Part shown: positions 1-7,443 of the stretch, piece by piece
Numbering within the stretch: the first letter of the stretch is position 1
Layout of the letters: each line of letters opens with the position of its first letter
Source: a virus
Direction: 5' to 3' (one strand)
Virus record (IMG/VR): IMGVR_UViG_3300042691_042157
Span: 1 to 28,926 of that record
DNA length: 28,926 bases
Made by a program: the position numbers and the translations under genes
The notes under the pieces: model-generated
What the model saw: the letters and a program-made list of their open reading frames with translations, nothing else
The model's database searches: none
What the model was told of the DNA's origin: nothing

Positions 1-721
1 CTATCTTTTTCTTCTTTATTCGAGTTTCCTTAGCCTCGCTTAGTAACTCTTCAGCCTTCTGTGCGAGTAACGGAACCAGGACTGTTCTAGTCCACTCTGA
101 AAGCTCGTTGAGAGAAGTGATTCCATCTAAGTCCTTTTCCATCCAGTCTCTCCAGACATCTAGTAACCTGATGCTACGTTCAGAATAGACTGAAGAGATG
201 AAGTCACAATATGTCTCCTCAAAGGCATGGGCCTCGTCGATTATGAGTAACCTAGACTTTCGCTGGATCATCATCTCAGGCGAGTACATCGAATATGTGG
301 TGATGAGGTGAAAGTTAGTAAGGCTTAAGGGACTGCGTAAGAACTTGGACTGGGCCATCCTGTGAGGACACGGTTCACACTTGTTGTCGTTTGCTTTGTT
401 TATGATCTGTGCATCACCGCAACCCATGCCCTGACGACGGCACCAATAATTGTTCTTGCCCTTAAGGTTTGCAGCAAACTCAAAGTCTTTAATATACTGG
501 TCTTGCAGGATCTTGGTGTTGGTGACGATGTCTATCTTTGCTTTTTTGGTGACCTCATTTCGGTACCAATCGGCAATCATGATCGCAGCATAGGACTTGC
601 CCACTCCAGTTGGAGCGTCAATCATGATGAATTTTTTCTTCTCCTTAATGGATTCCTTGACGAAGTCTAGGATCTGAACCTGTTGTGGGCGAGGCTCAAA
701 GCCCAGTGTGATTTCGCTCAT
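1..721 (-). CDS. DinG/XPD-like superfamily 2 DNA helicase, C-terminus cut by window edge
   Basis: Reading left from the ATG at 721-719 the frame stays open for 240 codons and runs off base 1. Visible in the protein: a Walker A motif (APTGVGKS, about residues 36-43), a DEAH box in LLIIDEAHAF (about 158-167), and between them four cysteines (about 94, 101, 115, 118) spaced like the iron-sulphur cluster of XPD/DinG/Rad3 helicases. That family unwinds DNA 5'-3' using ATP. The C-terminal half with the later helicase motifs lies outside the window. The start overlaps the stop of the upstream 57-residue ORF (TAATG), suggesting translational coupling. The role is probably phage DNA replication or repair. 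The family is well supported; the exact role is not. Confidence 0.85.
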   Translation of the reverse strand, partial: MSEITLGFEPRPQQVQILDFVKESIKEKKKFIMIDAPTGVGKSYAAIMIADWYRNEVTKKAKIDIVTNTKILQDQYIKDFEFAANLKGKNNYWCRRQGMGCGDAQIINKANDNKCEPCPHRMAQSKFLRSPLSLTNFHLITTYSMYSPEMMIQRKSRLLIIDEAHAFEETYCDFISSVYSERSIRLLDVWRDWMEKDLDGITSLNELSEWTRTVLVPLLAQKAEELLSEAKETRIKKKKI

Positions 722-894
722 TAATTTATTTCAAGTTTTTTGATTATCTTTTCAAGATCAGGAAGGACCTCCTTCTCAATGTCGCTCAGTTCATCCTTCC
801 TTCTCTTCATGGAATCCAGCATCTGAGAGCAACACACCTGTACGATGATCTTTTCTCGTCGAGTCAGCCTGCCCCTAATTATTTTCTTAAGCAT
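721..894 (-). CDS. Small basic helical protein, 57 residues, unknown function
   Basis: ATG at 894-892 and TAA at 723-721, which overlaps the helicase ATG by one base. The protein starts MLKKIIRGRLTRREKIIVQV, contains a CC pair near residue 21, and ends in a charged, probably helical segment (DELSDIEKEVLPDLEKIIKK). I recognise no family. Its support is the tight TAATG junction with the helicase and the absence of any other gene in this gap. It probably belongs to the same minus-strand transcript as the helicase and perhaps the glycosylase upstream. Confidence 0.5.
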   Translation of the reverse strand: MLKKIIRGRLTRREKIIVQVCCSQMLDSMKRRKDELSDIEKEVLPDLEKIIKKLEIN

Positions 895-929
895 GGTAAA
901 AGTTTAGACATAGTATAAACTCTAGAATC

Positions 930-1724
930 CTAACTGGTTTTGATCTGGGAGTCATGATACCATAGGGTTCGACCGTTCTTGTCAACCATATGATTGGCTC
1001 GGCCGTAGCACTGCATCCACTCATTGAATCCTCCAGCTGGGGCCTCAAATGGGTTCTCCCAGTCCTTTAGTTGACCTCCCCCAAGAACGTATGCTTCTTT
1101 AGGAAGCCTTTCGCAAAGCTCAATGATTGCGGGATTTGTTGAGAGCGCAGTACGTGCTTCCATGAAGGGATCCTGATCAGCGTGAAAGAGGATCTCAGCT
1201 CGGAGATAATTACCGATGCCGTTAAAGTACCTTTGATTCATGAGCACGAGATGGATGGGTTTATTGAACTCTCGCTTCTCTAAGTTTCCTAGGATGTTGT
1301 GCTTGAACTCGGTAAAATCGTGTACTGGACACGGTCCACGGTTTTGGGACCAGTCTTCAACTACTTTCCATCTGGCGAATCGACGTACGTCAACTAGGCA
1401 AAGAGAGCCAAAGCCTATGTAATTAAACTTGAGGTGAGTGTGGTTTGGAGGAGAGAGTCCGGCAGGAACCTCTCTCCAGTGACCCGACATTCCCATCGCG
1501 AAGGAGATCTTCATAAAGGCGGACCCTCCTTGGGTAAGGGTGAGCATGAGCTCCTTGCCCCTAGACTCAGCTGAGATCCCAAATATCTGTAGGTCAGTAG
1601 GCTGAGTGATTCCTAGTTTTCTGTTCCCCGCGCTCTCTGAAAAGGAGATGCTCGTAAAATCCTTCTCCTGGCAGACCTCGTTGATGTAGTCGGCCATTAT
1701 TTTTATCTCTGCTAGTTCTGGCAT
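930..1724 (-). CDS. Fpg/Nei-family DNA glycosylase/AP lyase with a NEIL1-like zincless finger
   Basis: 264 residues, the usual family length. The N-terminus MPELAE gives the catalytic Pro2 and Glu3 exposed after Met removal. The family landmarks GMSGHW, VDVRRFARW and the helix-two-turn-helix GIGNYLRAEIL are present in order. The family excises oxidised bases and nicks the abasic site. At the C-terminus, where bacterial Fpg/Nei have a four-cysteine zinc finger, this protein reads CYGRANHMVDKNGRTLWYHD. It keeps the finger arginine (GRT) but lacks the zinc cysteines, as in eukaryotic NEIL1 and some viral Nei proteins. It is transcribed divergently from the first array gene. Substrate preference (oxidised purine or pyrimidine) cannot be read from the sequence. 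Confidence 0.9.
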   Translation of the reverse strand: MPELAEIKIMADYINEVCQEKDFTSISFSESAGNRKLGITQPTDLQIFGISAESRGKELMLTLTQGGSAFMKISFAMGMSGHWREVPAGLSPPNHTHLKFNYIGFGSLCLVDVRRFARWKVVEDWSQNRGPCPVHDFTEFKHNILGNLEKREFNKPIHLVLMNQRYFNGIGNYLRAEILFHADQDPFMEARTALSTNPAIIELCERLPKEAYVLGGGQLKDWENPFEAPAGGFNEWMQCYGRANHMVDKNGRTLWYHDSQIKTS

Positions 1725-1759
1725 AGTGACAAAATACTAAAAAATCGAGAAAAAGTAAA

Positions 1760-1770
1760 GATAAATAACT
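1760..1770 (+). promoter_or_regulatory. T4-late-type promoter element
   Basis: GATAAATAACT begins 27 bases before the ATG at 1787. It matches the T4 late promoter core TATAAATA at all but the first base and recurs at nearly identical spacing upstream of seven other plus-strand genes here. Confidence 0.6.
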
Positions 1771-1786
1771 AAAATAACTAAAAAAA

Positions 1787-3169
1787 ATGGGATACATTTT
1801 AGATTACAAGAGATGGAGAGCGGTGTACGAGGCTGCAACTGACATCGACAAAAATGCGATAATGCAGTCGAAGATGGAACTTACTCTGAACGATGGGTTC
1901 TCCATATTAAATGACGATTACTTGATGTACGGAGCCTCGACTAGAAGCTTCTTAGAGAAAAACGCAACGAATAAAAACATTGCTACCTTAGCGACGGGGT
2001 TAAACAATCACGTAGACACATTTGGAGGTATTAAATATGTTACTGCACATTCCACTGGTCTTGATGAAATCGGTGCTGATGTTGCAATCACTGGCTTGAA
2101 CAAAGAGGGAGGAAAGCTACTTAACGCGATGTTAACCGCAGCAATAGGCCAATTTACGGGTAAAGAGTATGAATTGCTCGATCCTAATAAGATCACATGG
2201 ACCAAAGCTGCCTATACTGTGAAATTCACTCCAGATTCTGCCAGTAAAGGATATGCTCTGACTAGAGGAACCCTTAGCCTCAGCGGTTATAAAGTGGAGA
2301 ACTTGGGCGAGGAATCGTCTACTGACTACGACTCTATATTACGATTTATGAATACCTACAACCTAAAGGCGAAGGGTCACGGCTCAAGCTTAGGCCAGTA
2401 TGACGGAACTGCAGACAATTTCACGAACGGGTACTTTGACTTTGAGAAGACTCCTGGCGCAAATGGAGTGGGTGATCCTTTGATCTTCTTTGTTCCTTCA
2501 GTGACTGAAGCCGCTTCCGCGACTCGATCAGAAGAAGAGATTAAGACTGAGATCGCTGGAATCCCAGCAGAGAAGCAGCAGGCTGACGTCGGTTTCGAAA
2601 CTCTTAGCTCAAAGTTGACTGCTGCAGGAGAGACTCAAGTGGCAGCACTAGCTAAAACAATAGCGGAAAGGTTTAAAAACAAAAAGGTTGAAACTTTTGA
2701 GCTGATCTCATCTGCGAGCCCAGAGTATAATGCATTAAAAGGAGGACCTAGTAAGTTGGAAGATTATACAACAAATAGTAAACCTACTTCTGGTAAAGGC
2801 GCGCCGACTGCACCCACTACAAACGCAGCGTCTGATTATTATTATCAAAATGCTAAGCTTGCATACGATAGAGGAGTTTCCTTCATGACTGCATTGAATG
2901 CTAACTTGGCAACGTTAAAGATGCCGACGTTTACTAACTACCAGATAAATTGGCAGATAGCTAATCAAGGAGGGCCTAACAATGATGGAAGATACGTTGA
3001 TCTTAACCTTTTGACCAATGAGACAAAAGCGACGGTAAAAACTGAAACCGTTATCTCAGGATCGACGACGGCTGGTGCTACTACAGGAGGTAAGGACAAA
3101 TTGGAATGTGTAGTTTATTACTTTGCTGTACAAAGAGTGGATAAAAAAGGAAACGTTGTTACTCAATAG
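1787..3169 (+). CDS. Array protein 1: candidate capsid-targeted internal protein, 460 residues
   Basis: Starts MGYILDYKRWRAVYEAAT, a variant of the N-terminus shared by all five plus-strand array genes. The motif ends in V-Y-E followed by Ala, compatible with T4-type prohead-protease cleavage ((L/I)-x-E). The remainder is not recognisable: a beta-rich first half, a helical central stretch around residues 245-305 (SEEEIKTEIAGIPAEKQQ and following), then a region ending in a strand-rich CVVYYFAVQRV. No signal peptide or membrane segment is seen. It has a late-type promoter element upstream and faces the CAP-domain gene across a shared terminator. It is the longest array member. The reading as a head-internal or ejected protein is inference; a conventional structural protein is the main alternative. 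Confidence 0.75.
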   Translation: MGYILDYKRWRAVYEAATDIDKNAIMQSKMELTLNDGFSILNDDYLMYGASTRSFLEKNATNKNIATLATGLNNHVDTFGGIKYVTAHSTGLDEIGADVAITGLNKEGGKLLNAMLTAAIGQFTGKEYELLDPNKITWTKAAYTVKFTPDSASKGYALTRGTLSLSGYKVENLGEESSTDYDSILRFMNTYNLKAKGHGSSLGQYDGTADNFTNGYFDFEKTPGANGVGDPLIFFVPSVTEAASATRSEEEIKTEIAGIPAEKQQADVGFETLSSKLTAAGETQVAALAKTIAERFKNKKVETFELISSASPEYNALKGGPSKLEDYTTNSKPTSGKGAPTAPTTNAASDYYYQNAKLAYDRGVSFMTALNANLATLKMPTFTNYQINWQIANQGGPNNDGRYVDLNLLTNETKATVKTETVISGSTTAGATTGGKDKLECVVYYFAVQRVDKKGNVVTQ

Positions 3170-3185
3170 TATTTCTTTATAAAAG

Positions 3186-3214
3186 AAAAAAGGAGAGCAC
3201 TGCTCTCCTTTTTT
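3186..3214. terminator. Bidirectional intrinsic terminator, pair 1
   Basis: Hairpin GGAGAG/CTCTCC, extendable by GCA/TGC, flanked by six A on the left and six T on the right. It can therefore terminate transcription from both 1787 (plus) and 3755 (minus). Confidence 0.85.
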
Positions 3215-3215
3215 G

Positions 3216-3755
3216 TTATGGTACAAAAGCATATCCGCTAGTTGTTTTCCAAACAGTGGGATCGTCTAAGGCGTGCCAGGAAGCGGTCACCGAAGTCTCA
3301 CCAGTCGACTTATCGTATCTAATGACAGTGGTGACCGTCGTAGCAACATATCTATTGATTGAGATAAAGTTTCTATGAGTGTCCGATGCGATCCAACTGT
3401 CGACTATGAGCTTAGCGATGGCTGAATAGTCAGAGGCGTCAATCATCTTCTGTAGACCGTTATTTGTGCCCTTTCTAGACTCTCTATAGATGCACTCAGC
3501 GGTTGTCACCGATCCGACGTCTTTGCTGTGAGAGATCACATCAGCATCAGCATTTGCTCGAGTGACTCCATAGCTGTACTCGCGAGAGAGGCTGTCCTCA
3601 AAGTGCTGGATAGGAGTCTTTCCTAGAGAGACTAAGTAGGAGTTGATCCTTTGCCAAACTAGGGAATCTAACTTCGAAGATTCTACGTATTGAACTTGAG
3701 AGAACGACTTGAATGCTACTACTAATAGGATCAAGATGATGATTAACTTTTTCAT
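3216..3755 (-). CDS. Exported CAP/SCP-domain protein
   Basis: 179 residues. Signal peptide MKKLIIILILLVVAFKSFSQ, with the F-S-Q ending typical of Bacteroidota secreted proteins. The mature part reads as a CAP (SCP/PR-1-like) domain: an N-terminal helix with W-Q-R-I-N-S-Y and L-G-K-x-P, then DVISHS (His76), AEC (Glu87, aligning with the family's GEN[IL] Glu) and W-I-A-S-D-T-H-R-N-F (His127). The His and Glu residues correspond to those lining the CAP cavity. It probably acts in the periplasm or outside the cell. CAP proteins have varied roles (lipid binding, adhesion, rarely proteolysis), so no specific function is assigned. The gene is convergent with array protein 1. Confidence 0.75.
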   Translation of the reverse strand: MKKLIIILILLVVAFKSFSQVQYVESSKLDSLVWQRINSYLVSLGKTPIQHFEDSLSREYSYGVTRANADADVISHSKDVGSVTTAECIYRESRKGTNNGLQKMIDASDYSAIAKLIVDSWIASDTHRNFISINRYVATTVTTVIRYDKSTGETSVTASWHALDDPTVWKTTSGYAFVP

Positions 3756-3791
3756 GGCGCTTAATTTATTTGGTTAAGTCTATAATACTAA
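3756..3791. repeat. Conserved divergent-promoter block, copy 1
   Basis: Leader of the minus-strand gene. On the plus strand it reads GGCGCTTAATTTATTTGG and then a GTTAAGTCTATAATACTA segment. Four near-identical copies lie at the other divergent junctions. It holds a TATAAT-like box readable in either direction and an AAATAAATTAA element 16 bases before the minus-strand ATG. Confidence 0.7.
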
Positions 3792-3810
3792 AAAATACAC
3801 TAATAGTAAA

Positions 3811-3820
3811 GATAAATAAT
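3811..3820 (+). promoter_or_regulatory. T4-late-type promoter element
   Basis: GATAAATAAT begins 28 bases before the ATG at 3839, with no Shine-Dalgarno sequence between. Confidence 0.65.
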
Positions 3821-3838
3821 AAAAAATTCTTTTTTATA

Positions 3839-4465
3839 ATGGAATACATTTTAGACTTTAATAAGTGGACTCGACTATATGAAAATACATCGGAAGGAGG
3901 TTCTACGATAACTCCTTTAGGCGATACTGGAATCAGTGTTGTTACGTTTGGTGAAGCGACCTCATTCATGGCACCAGATACCAAGCCGTACATTCTTCTT
4001 CTTGCAGATAGTGTGCAGTTTCAAGGATTCGCAGAAAAACCTAGCGCCAAAACCGTGTCAGTTACGTTAGAACCAAATGACATGGACAAAAAGGGAGCAT
4101 TTAAGAGCGTAACCACCTCTTCTGGTGAGCCTACTAGAACACAAATACTTTATGGCGTTTCTCCTACTCTTCCGCAAGCAATGTCACTAATGGCAGAAAT
4201 CGTTAAAGCTCTTTATATTTATAATGAATCAGTAGGAGTTTCCAAGGAAAGAGTGATGCAAACCATTAAAGCGATGAAGATCATCAAGAACGATTATGCG
4301 ACTGAGGTAGCAAATAACTCTTTATTCAGCAATTTGTATAAACAAATGATTGCTGTAAGTAATGCAAGAAGTCTAACAACTCTTTCTAAGTTACTTGATG
4401 GACAAAGACCGGGCAACGAACAAAACATTCTTGACGGAGCTGTTGCTGCAGTTACATCTAAATAG
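3839..4465 (+). CDS. Array protein 2: candidate capsid-targeted internal protein, 208 residues
   Basis: The start at 3839 (MEYILDFNKWTRLYENTS) is chosen over an in-frame ATG at 3770. It restores the N-terminal motif shared by the array and leaves the promoter element outside the gene. The candidate cleavage site is L-Y-E followed by Asn. The rest resembles array protein 5 (7809) throughout: PLGDTGI versus PLGDSKI, SSGEPTRTQILYG versus SSGEPGSSQFNIYG, then a helical C-terminal half with IKAMKIIKNDYATE versus TKAIKQLRKEYQPE. The two are paralogues. It faces the exported-protein gene at 4515, whose paralogue faces array protein 5. Function is unknown; packaging in the head is inferred only from the N-terminus and the late-type promoter. 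Confidence 0.8.
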   Translation: MEYILDFNKWTRLYENTSEGGSTITPLGDTGISVVTFGEATSFMAPDTKPYILLLADSVQFQGFAEKPSAKTVSVTLEPNDMDKKGAFKSVTTSSGEPTRTQILYGVSPTLPQAMSLMAEIVKALYIYNESVGVSKERVMQTIKAMKIIKNDYATEVANNSLFSNLYKQMIAVSNARSLTTLSKLLDGQRPGNEQNILDGAVAAVTSK

Positions 4466-4484
4466 ATAAATATTAAACACAAAT

Positions 4485-4513
4485 AAAAAGCTCAGAGAAA
4501 TCTGAGCTTTTTT
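4485..4513. terminator. Bidirectional intrinsic terminator, pair 2
   Basis: Stem AAAAAGCTCAGA pairs with TCTGAGCTTTTT around a GAAA loop. A and T tracts on the two sides allow termination of both converging genes. Confidence 0.9.
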
Positions 4514-4514
4514 G

Positions 4515-4997
4515 TTATTCGTAAATCCAATATCCGATTGATCGAAGCTGATCATTTATGAAGTAGACTCTGATCTCACATTTCTTACCTGCGTTATTAG
4601 TATAAATCCAATAATCTGTCACATAGTCGTCTATCAGATTCTCAGTATCAGTACTAGTAGGATAACTAGAAATAGTTTTTGGTAATCCCCTCTGTACCTC
4701 ATCAAGAATGGCTGAGAAAGTAGAATCATTAGTTGCAGTAATAGTCATGGTCCTAGTCCCATCAATATAGATCATTTTTGTAAATCTCTTGAATCCTTCC
4801 TTTTGATAAGCATTTAATAATTCACTATGAGATCCATTCTTCACTAGAGAAAGGACTTGGCCCTGTAAATAAAGGTTATTAGTAAAAGAAGGTTCTCTAT
4901 TTAAAGAACTTACTGCTTGTGCTATATCGTTTTCGATTTGAGAGAAGACGTTAGTTGCTAAAACCAATAGAACTAAAAGAATTACTAACTTTTTCAT
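4515..4997 (-). CDS. Exported protein, 160 residues, paralogue of the gene at 8504
   Basis: Signal peptide MKKLVILLVLLVLATNVFSQ, then about 140 residues with no recognised domain. It aligns over its length with the protein at 8504: NNLYLQGQ versus NNIYLQGK, SLVKNG versus GMIKNG, DDYVTDYWIYTNNAGKKCEI versus DSYVTDSWYYTDKKGRRCEV, VYFINDQL versus AYFINNQL. The product is probably periplasmic or secreted. It has a single cysteine near the C-terminus, conserved in the paralogue. The gene is convergent with array protein 2, and the corresponding neighbours at 7809/8504 are also paralogues, so the pair was apparently copied as a unit. Confidence 0.75.
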   Translation of the reverse strand: MKKLVILLVLLVLATNVFSQIENDIAQAVSSLNREPSFTNNLYLQGQVLSLVKNGSHSELLNAYQKEGFKRFTKMIYIDGTRTMTITATNDSTFSAILDEVQRGLPKTISSYPTSTDTENLIDDYVTDYWIYTNNAGKKCEIRVYFINDQLRSIGYWIYE

Positions 4998-5036
4998 GGC
5001 GTTTAATTTATTTGGTTAAGTCTATTATACTATAAA
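4956..5036. repeat. Perfect 81-base direct repeat, copy 1
   Basis: Bases 4956-5036 are identical to 6173-6253. The repeat covers the first codons of the minus-strand signal peptide, the ATG and the divergent promoter block. It extends into coding sequence beyond what promoter function needs, which points to recent duplication or recombination. Confidence 0.9.
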
Positions 5037-5053
5037 TCTGATCCACTTTAAAA

Positions 5054-5063
5054 GATAAATAAT
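5054..5063 (+). promoter_or_regulatory. T4-late-type promoter element
   Basis: GATAAATAAT begins 28 bases before the ATG at 5082. Confidence 0.65.
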
Positions 5064-5081
5064 AAAAAATATTTTTTAGAA

Positions 5082-5699
5082 ATGGGATACATTCTAGACT
5101 TTAATAAGTGGGTAAGAGTATACGAAGCTGAAGGAACAATGACAGCATTAGATACTCTACAGAAGCTTGCTGATAAGTACGGCGAGACTTTATATACGTC
5201 GGCTGACGGATTGACTAAGTCTACAGCAAGGTTCAAGATAACTGAAGGAGCAGCCGGCATTGATGATCCGGTAGTAATCGCAAACTTTACTGAACCTACT
5301 GCAGGTCAGCTTTATTTAAAGGCGACGATCGACGGAACCAAGCTGATCGAAGGAAACGTTACACTGACTGCGGACAAGATCACAAACGTGGCTGGTGTGG
5401 CACTTGACCAGTATGATTACAGTGACGGTCAAGGAGCGGTTGAAGTAACTAAAGTTTCTCATGACCTGTCAGATAAGTATCGACCGTTTTCTCCTATTGC
5501 TGGAGTAATTGCTCAGGCAATAAGTGACATGCCAAAGGTAAGAATGAAGTTTGCAGAGCTCGGTGGAGGCCCTGGTGCTGATGAGTCCTGGATAATTACA
5601 AGTACATTGGTAAGAGCTCACGAAGTGGATTTCGGACGAAGCAATAAGAAGTATTATGATGAGACTGCGGACAGGATGACTCCTACTCAAAAGCCTTAA
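5082..5699 (+). CDS. Array protein 3: candidate capsid-targeted internal protein, 205 residues
   Basis: Starts MGYILDFNKWVRVYEAEG, with a candidate prohead-protease site V-Y-E followed by Ala. The remainder is unrecognised. Residues about 45-125 look beta-rich (repeated short strands such as LYLKATIDGTKLIEGNVTLT). The C-terminal part has a helix (SPIAGVIAQAISDM) and a lysine/aspartate-rich tail ending in Pro. No signal peptide or membrane segment is visible. The N-terminal motif places it in the array family, but the body does not obviously match the other members. It is convergent with the exported protein at 5762. Confidence 0.75.
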   Translation: MGYILDFNKWVRVYEAEGTMTALDTLQKLADKYGETLYTSADGLTKSTARFKITEGAAGIDDPVVIANFTEPTAGQLYLKATIDGTKLIEGNVTLTADKITNVAGVALDQYDYSDGQGAVEVTKVSHDLSDKYRPFSPIAGVIAQAISDMPKVRMKFAELGGGPGADESWIITSTLVRAHEVDFGRSNKKYYDETADRMTPTQKP

Positions 5700-5720
5700 T
5701 TAGAAACTATATTAAACCAC

Positions 5721-5748
5721 AAAAGCTCCTCATTGAGGAGCTTTTTTT
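5721..5748. terminator. Bidirectional intrinsic terminator, pair 3
   Basis: Stem AAAAGCTCCT/AGGAGCTTTT with a short loop (CATTG), followed by further T. A and T tracts are on opposite sides, between converging genes. Confidence 0.9.
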
Positions 5749-5761
5749 GTATCTGGAGAAA

Positions 5762-6214
5762 TTATGCGGGTTGAACTATCGTAAACTTTGTGATCAAATC
5801 AACAATGGTCTGATCGGCACGTTCATCATAGTATTGATATAAGAATATGTTTGATCCGAAATTAGTATTTAGCGAGATTGAAGTAGTCACAACAAGCTCG
5901 CCGGTCTCAAGATCAGTATCGTATGAATAGATTGAATACACACCTGGAGAAACTTGAGTAAAATTGATCCTTACTTCGCTCACAAATTTTCCATTTCGAT
6001 AAAAGCTTGATGTGCTATCGCTAAAGTTAATGATGTATCGACAGTCAGTTGATCGTGGACTCTGTTTTAGGTCAGGCTCATCAAGAACGCTTTGGAAGTC
6101 GGTTCGACCGATGTCAATGTAGGACTGTGCTTCATTAACATCGATTGTAATTGTTTGAGAAAAGGCTTTAACTGCTAAAACCAATAGAACTAAAAGAATT
6201 ACTAACTTTTTCAT
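5762..6214 (-). CDS. Exported protein, 150 residues, unknown function
   Basis: Signal peptide MKKLVILLVLLVLAVKAFSQ, whose coding DNA is largely identical to that of the gene at 4515 through the 81-base repeat. The mature part is about 130 residues, mostly predicted strands (YIINFSDSTSSFYRNG, EVRINFTQVSPGVYSIYSY, ELVVTTSISLNTN), and does not match the other exported proteins. It suggests a small beta-sandwich or barrel in the periplasm. I recognise no family. It is convergent with array protein 3, so the same signal and promoter precede an unrelated mature domain. Confidence 0.7.
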   Translation of the reverse strand: MKKLVILLVLLVLAVKAFSQTITIDVNEAQSYIDIGRTDFQSVLDEPDLKQSPRSTDCRYIINFSDSTSSFYRNGKFVSEVRINFTQVSPGVYSIYSYDTDLETGELVVTTSISLNTNFGSNIFLYQYYDERADQTIVDLITKFTIVQPA

Positions 6215-6253
6215 GGCGTTTAATTTATTTGGTTAAGTCTATTATACTATAAA
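6173..6253. repeat. Perfect 81-base direct repeat, copy 2
   Basis: Identical to 4956-5036; contains the signal-peptide start and divergent promoter block of the gene at 5762. The next base differs between copies, so the repeat boundary on that side is exact. Confidence 0.9.
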
Positions 6254-6269
6254 AAATCTCTCTTTTAAA

Positions 6270-6279
6270 AATAAATAAT
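6270..6279 (+). promoter_or_regulatory. T4-late-type promoter element, variant
   Basis: AATAAATAAT begins 27 bases before the ATG at 6297. The first base differs from the G in the other copies. Confidence 0.6.
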
Positions 6280-6296
6280 AAAAAGAAAAAGAAAAG

Positions 6297-7394
6297 ATGG
6301 GATATATCTTAAACTACTCAAATTGGAGAAGAATATTTGAGGCTGAAGAAGAAAAGCAAGTTAGCATAGTTTTTGCATCGACTTCTATAGAAAAAATGCC
6401 TAATTCCACAAACGTAAAGAATAATGGACTCGTAACTCCTACTGATACTACGACATATCCAGACATTGAAAAAACTGTATTTTCAGCAAAGGTTTCAGAT
6501 TGGCTAAAGGGTCAGAAAGGCACTTCTGAGGGTGCAGCAAACACTCTATTGAGCGCATTTAAACCTGTTCGTACGACTTCTACTGGGATGGACGTTTTGA
6601 AGGTAGGATCCTTAGGCGGAGACTATACACAGGGGGGAGTGACTCCTTCAGGAGGAATACAGTTCATGTCAAATAGTACTGATGTGATCGAAGCGTCACA
6701 CAATGGGTTACTAGTTTTAGCAAGAGCTTTAGAGACATGGATCGATGCTGGAAAGCCTGCAGGTGTTAAATTTATGCTTAAGATGGGGCAAGCAAAACGC
6801 ATGGGAAGTTTCATAGACTTAGGTAACTTATCTAAATTAGATCATTCTTTGGGAACATGGGAGTCATACATGGCAGCCTCTCTAATACCCGATGGAATGT
6901 TTGCAGATAACACTTGGAAAGAAACATTCGATGGAAAAACCGCGGAGGAAAGAGCGACTGAATTGAGTACTTTTTTTTCCAATGGATGGGCGACTAGTGT
7001 TATAAAGCTTATGTTTCCGTTTACCACTACCACTGCTCCAGCTGGAGTAGACTATTCTAAGTGGATAACTAATTACTTTGGAAAAGTCACACAATTGGGA
7101 GAGTATGACACAGTTTCAGGATTACAAAAGGACTATGAGACCATGTTTATTGCCTGTAGAGATCACTATGTGAAAGAGATGAAGTCCATGTATGCTAACC
7201 TGCTTAAGATAATCGGAGGAACTAGCATTCCAGAAATAGACGAAAAGATAACTTCTATTTCTGCAAAAACTGCTACTCGAATAATAAGAAAGGCTAATCC
7301 TATCATGACAAAAGCATCAGGGTCAGGTTCAGGATCCAGCTCTACGACGAAGGCAGTTACTAGTCAGTATGAGTTAGGCCAAGCTAAAAACTAA
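6297..7394 (+). CDS. Array protein 4: candidate capsid-targeted internal protein, 365 residues
   Basis: Starts MGYILNYSNWRRIFEAEE, the most divergent of the five array N-termini but keeping Y-I-L-x-[FY]-x-x-W-x-R and a candidate cleavage site I-F-E followed by Ala. The body is unrecognised. It has a hydrophobic helix near residue 140 (NGLLVLARALETWIDAG), a helical stretch around 275-325, and a Gly/Ser-rich linker near the end (ASGSGSGSSSTT) before a short tail. No signal peptide is present. It is convergent with the small lipoprotein gene at 7444. Function unknown; the virion-internal role is inferred from the N-terminus and promoter. Confidence 0.75.
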   Translation: MGYILNYSNWRRIFEAEEEKQVSIVFASTSIEKMPNSTNVKNNGLVTPTDTTTYPDIEKTVFSAKVSDWLKGQKGTSEGAANTLLSAFKPVRTTSTGMDVLKVGSLGGDYTQGGVTPSGGIQFMSNSTDVIEASHNGLLVLARALETWIDAGKPAGVKFMLKMGQAKRMGSFIDLGNLSKLDHSLGTWESYMAASLIPDGMFADNTWKETFDGKTAEERATELSTFFSNGWATSVIKLMFPFTTTTAPAGVDYSKWITNYFGKVTQLGEYDTVSGLQKDYETMFIACRDHYVKEMKSMYANLLKIIGGTSIPEIDEKITSISAKTATRIIRKANPIMTKASGSGSGSSSTTKAVTSQYELGQAKN

Positions 7395-7410
7395 ATTAAA
7401 ATCAATAAAG

Positions 7411-7443
7411 AATAGCTAGATCAAGAAGTCTAGCTATTTTTGT
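7411..7443. terminator. Bidirectional intrinsic terminator, pair 4
   Basis: Stem AATAGCTAGA/TCTAGCTATT with loop TCAAGAAG, followed by T residues; lies between converging genes. The stem is AT-richer than in the other pairs. Confidence 0.8.

Noticed and set aside
362-670. Plus-strand 102-residue frame
   Set aside because: Lies wholly inside the minus-strand helicase gene, whose Walker A, cysteine and DEAH motifs are clear; no supporting start signal or family.
3770-3838. Longer start for array protein 2 at 3770
   Set aside because: It would place the promoter element and AT-rich leader inside the gene and bury the N-terminal motif that the other four array genes have at their start.
3766-3993. 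Minus-strand frames covering divergent promoter regions (also 5048-5260)
   Set aside because: They run antisense through the starts of array genes, and their similarity to one another only reflects the conserved DNA there.
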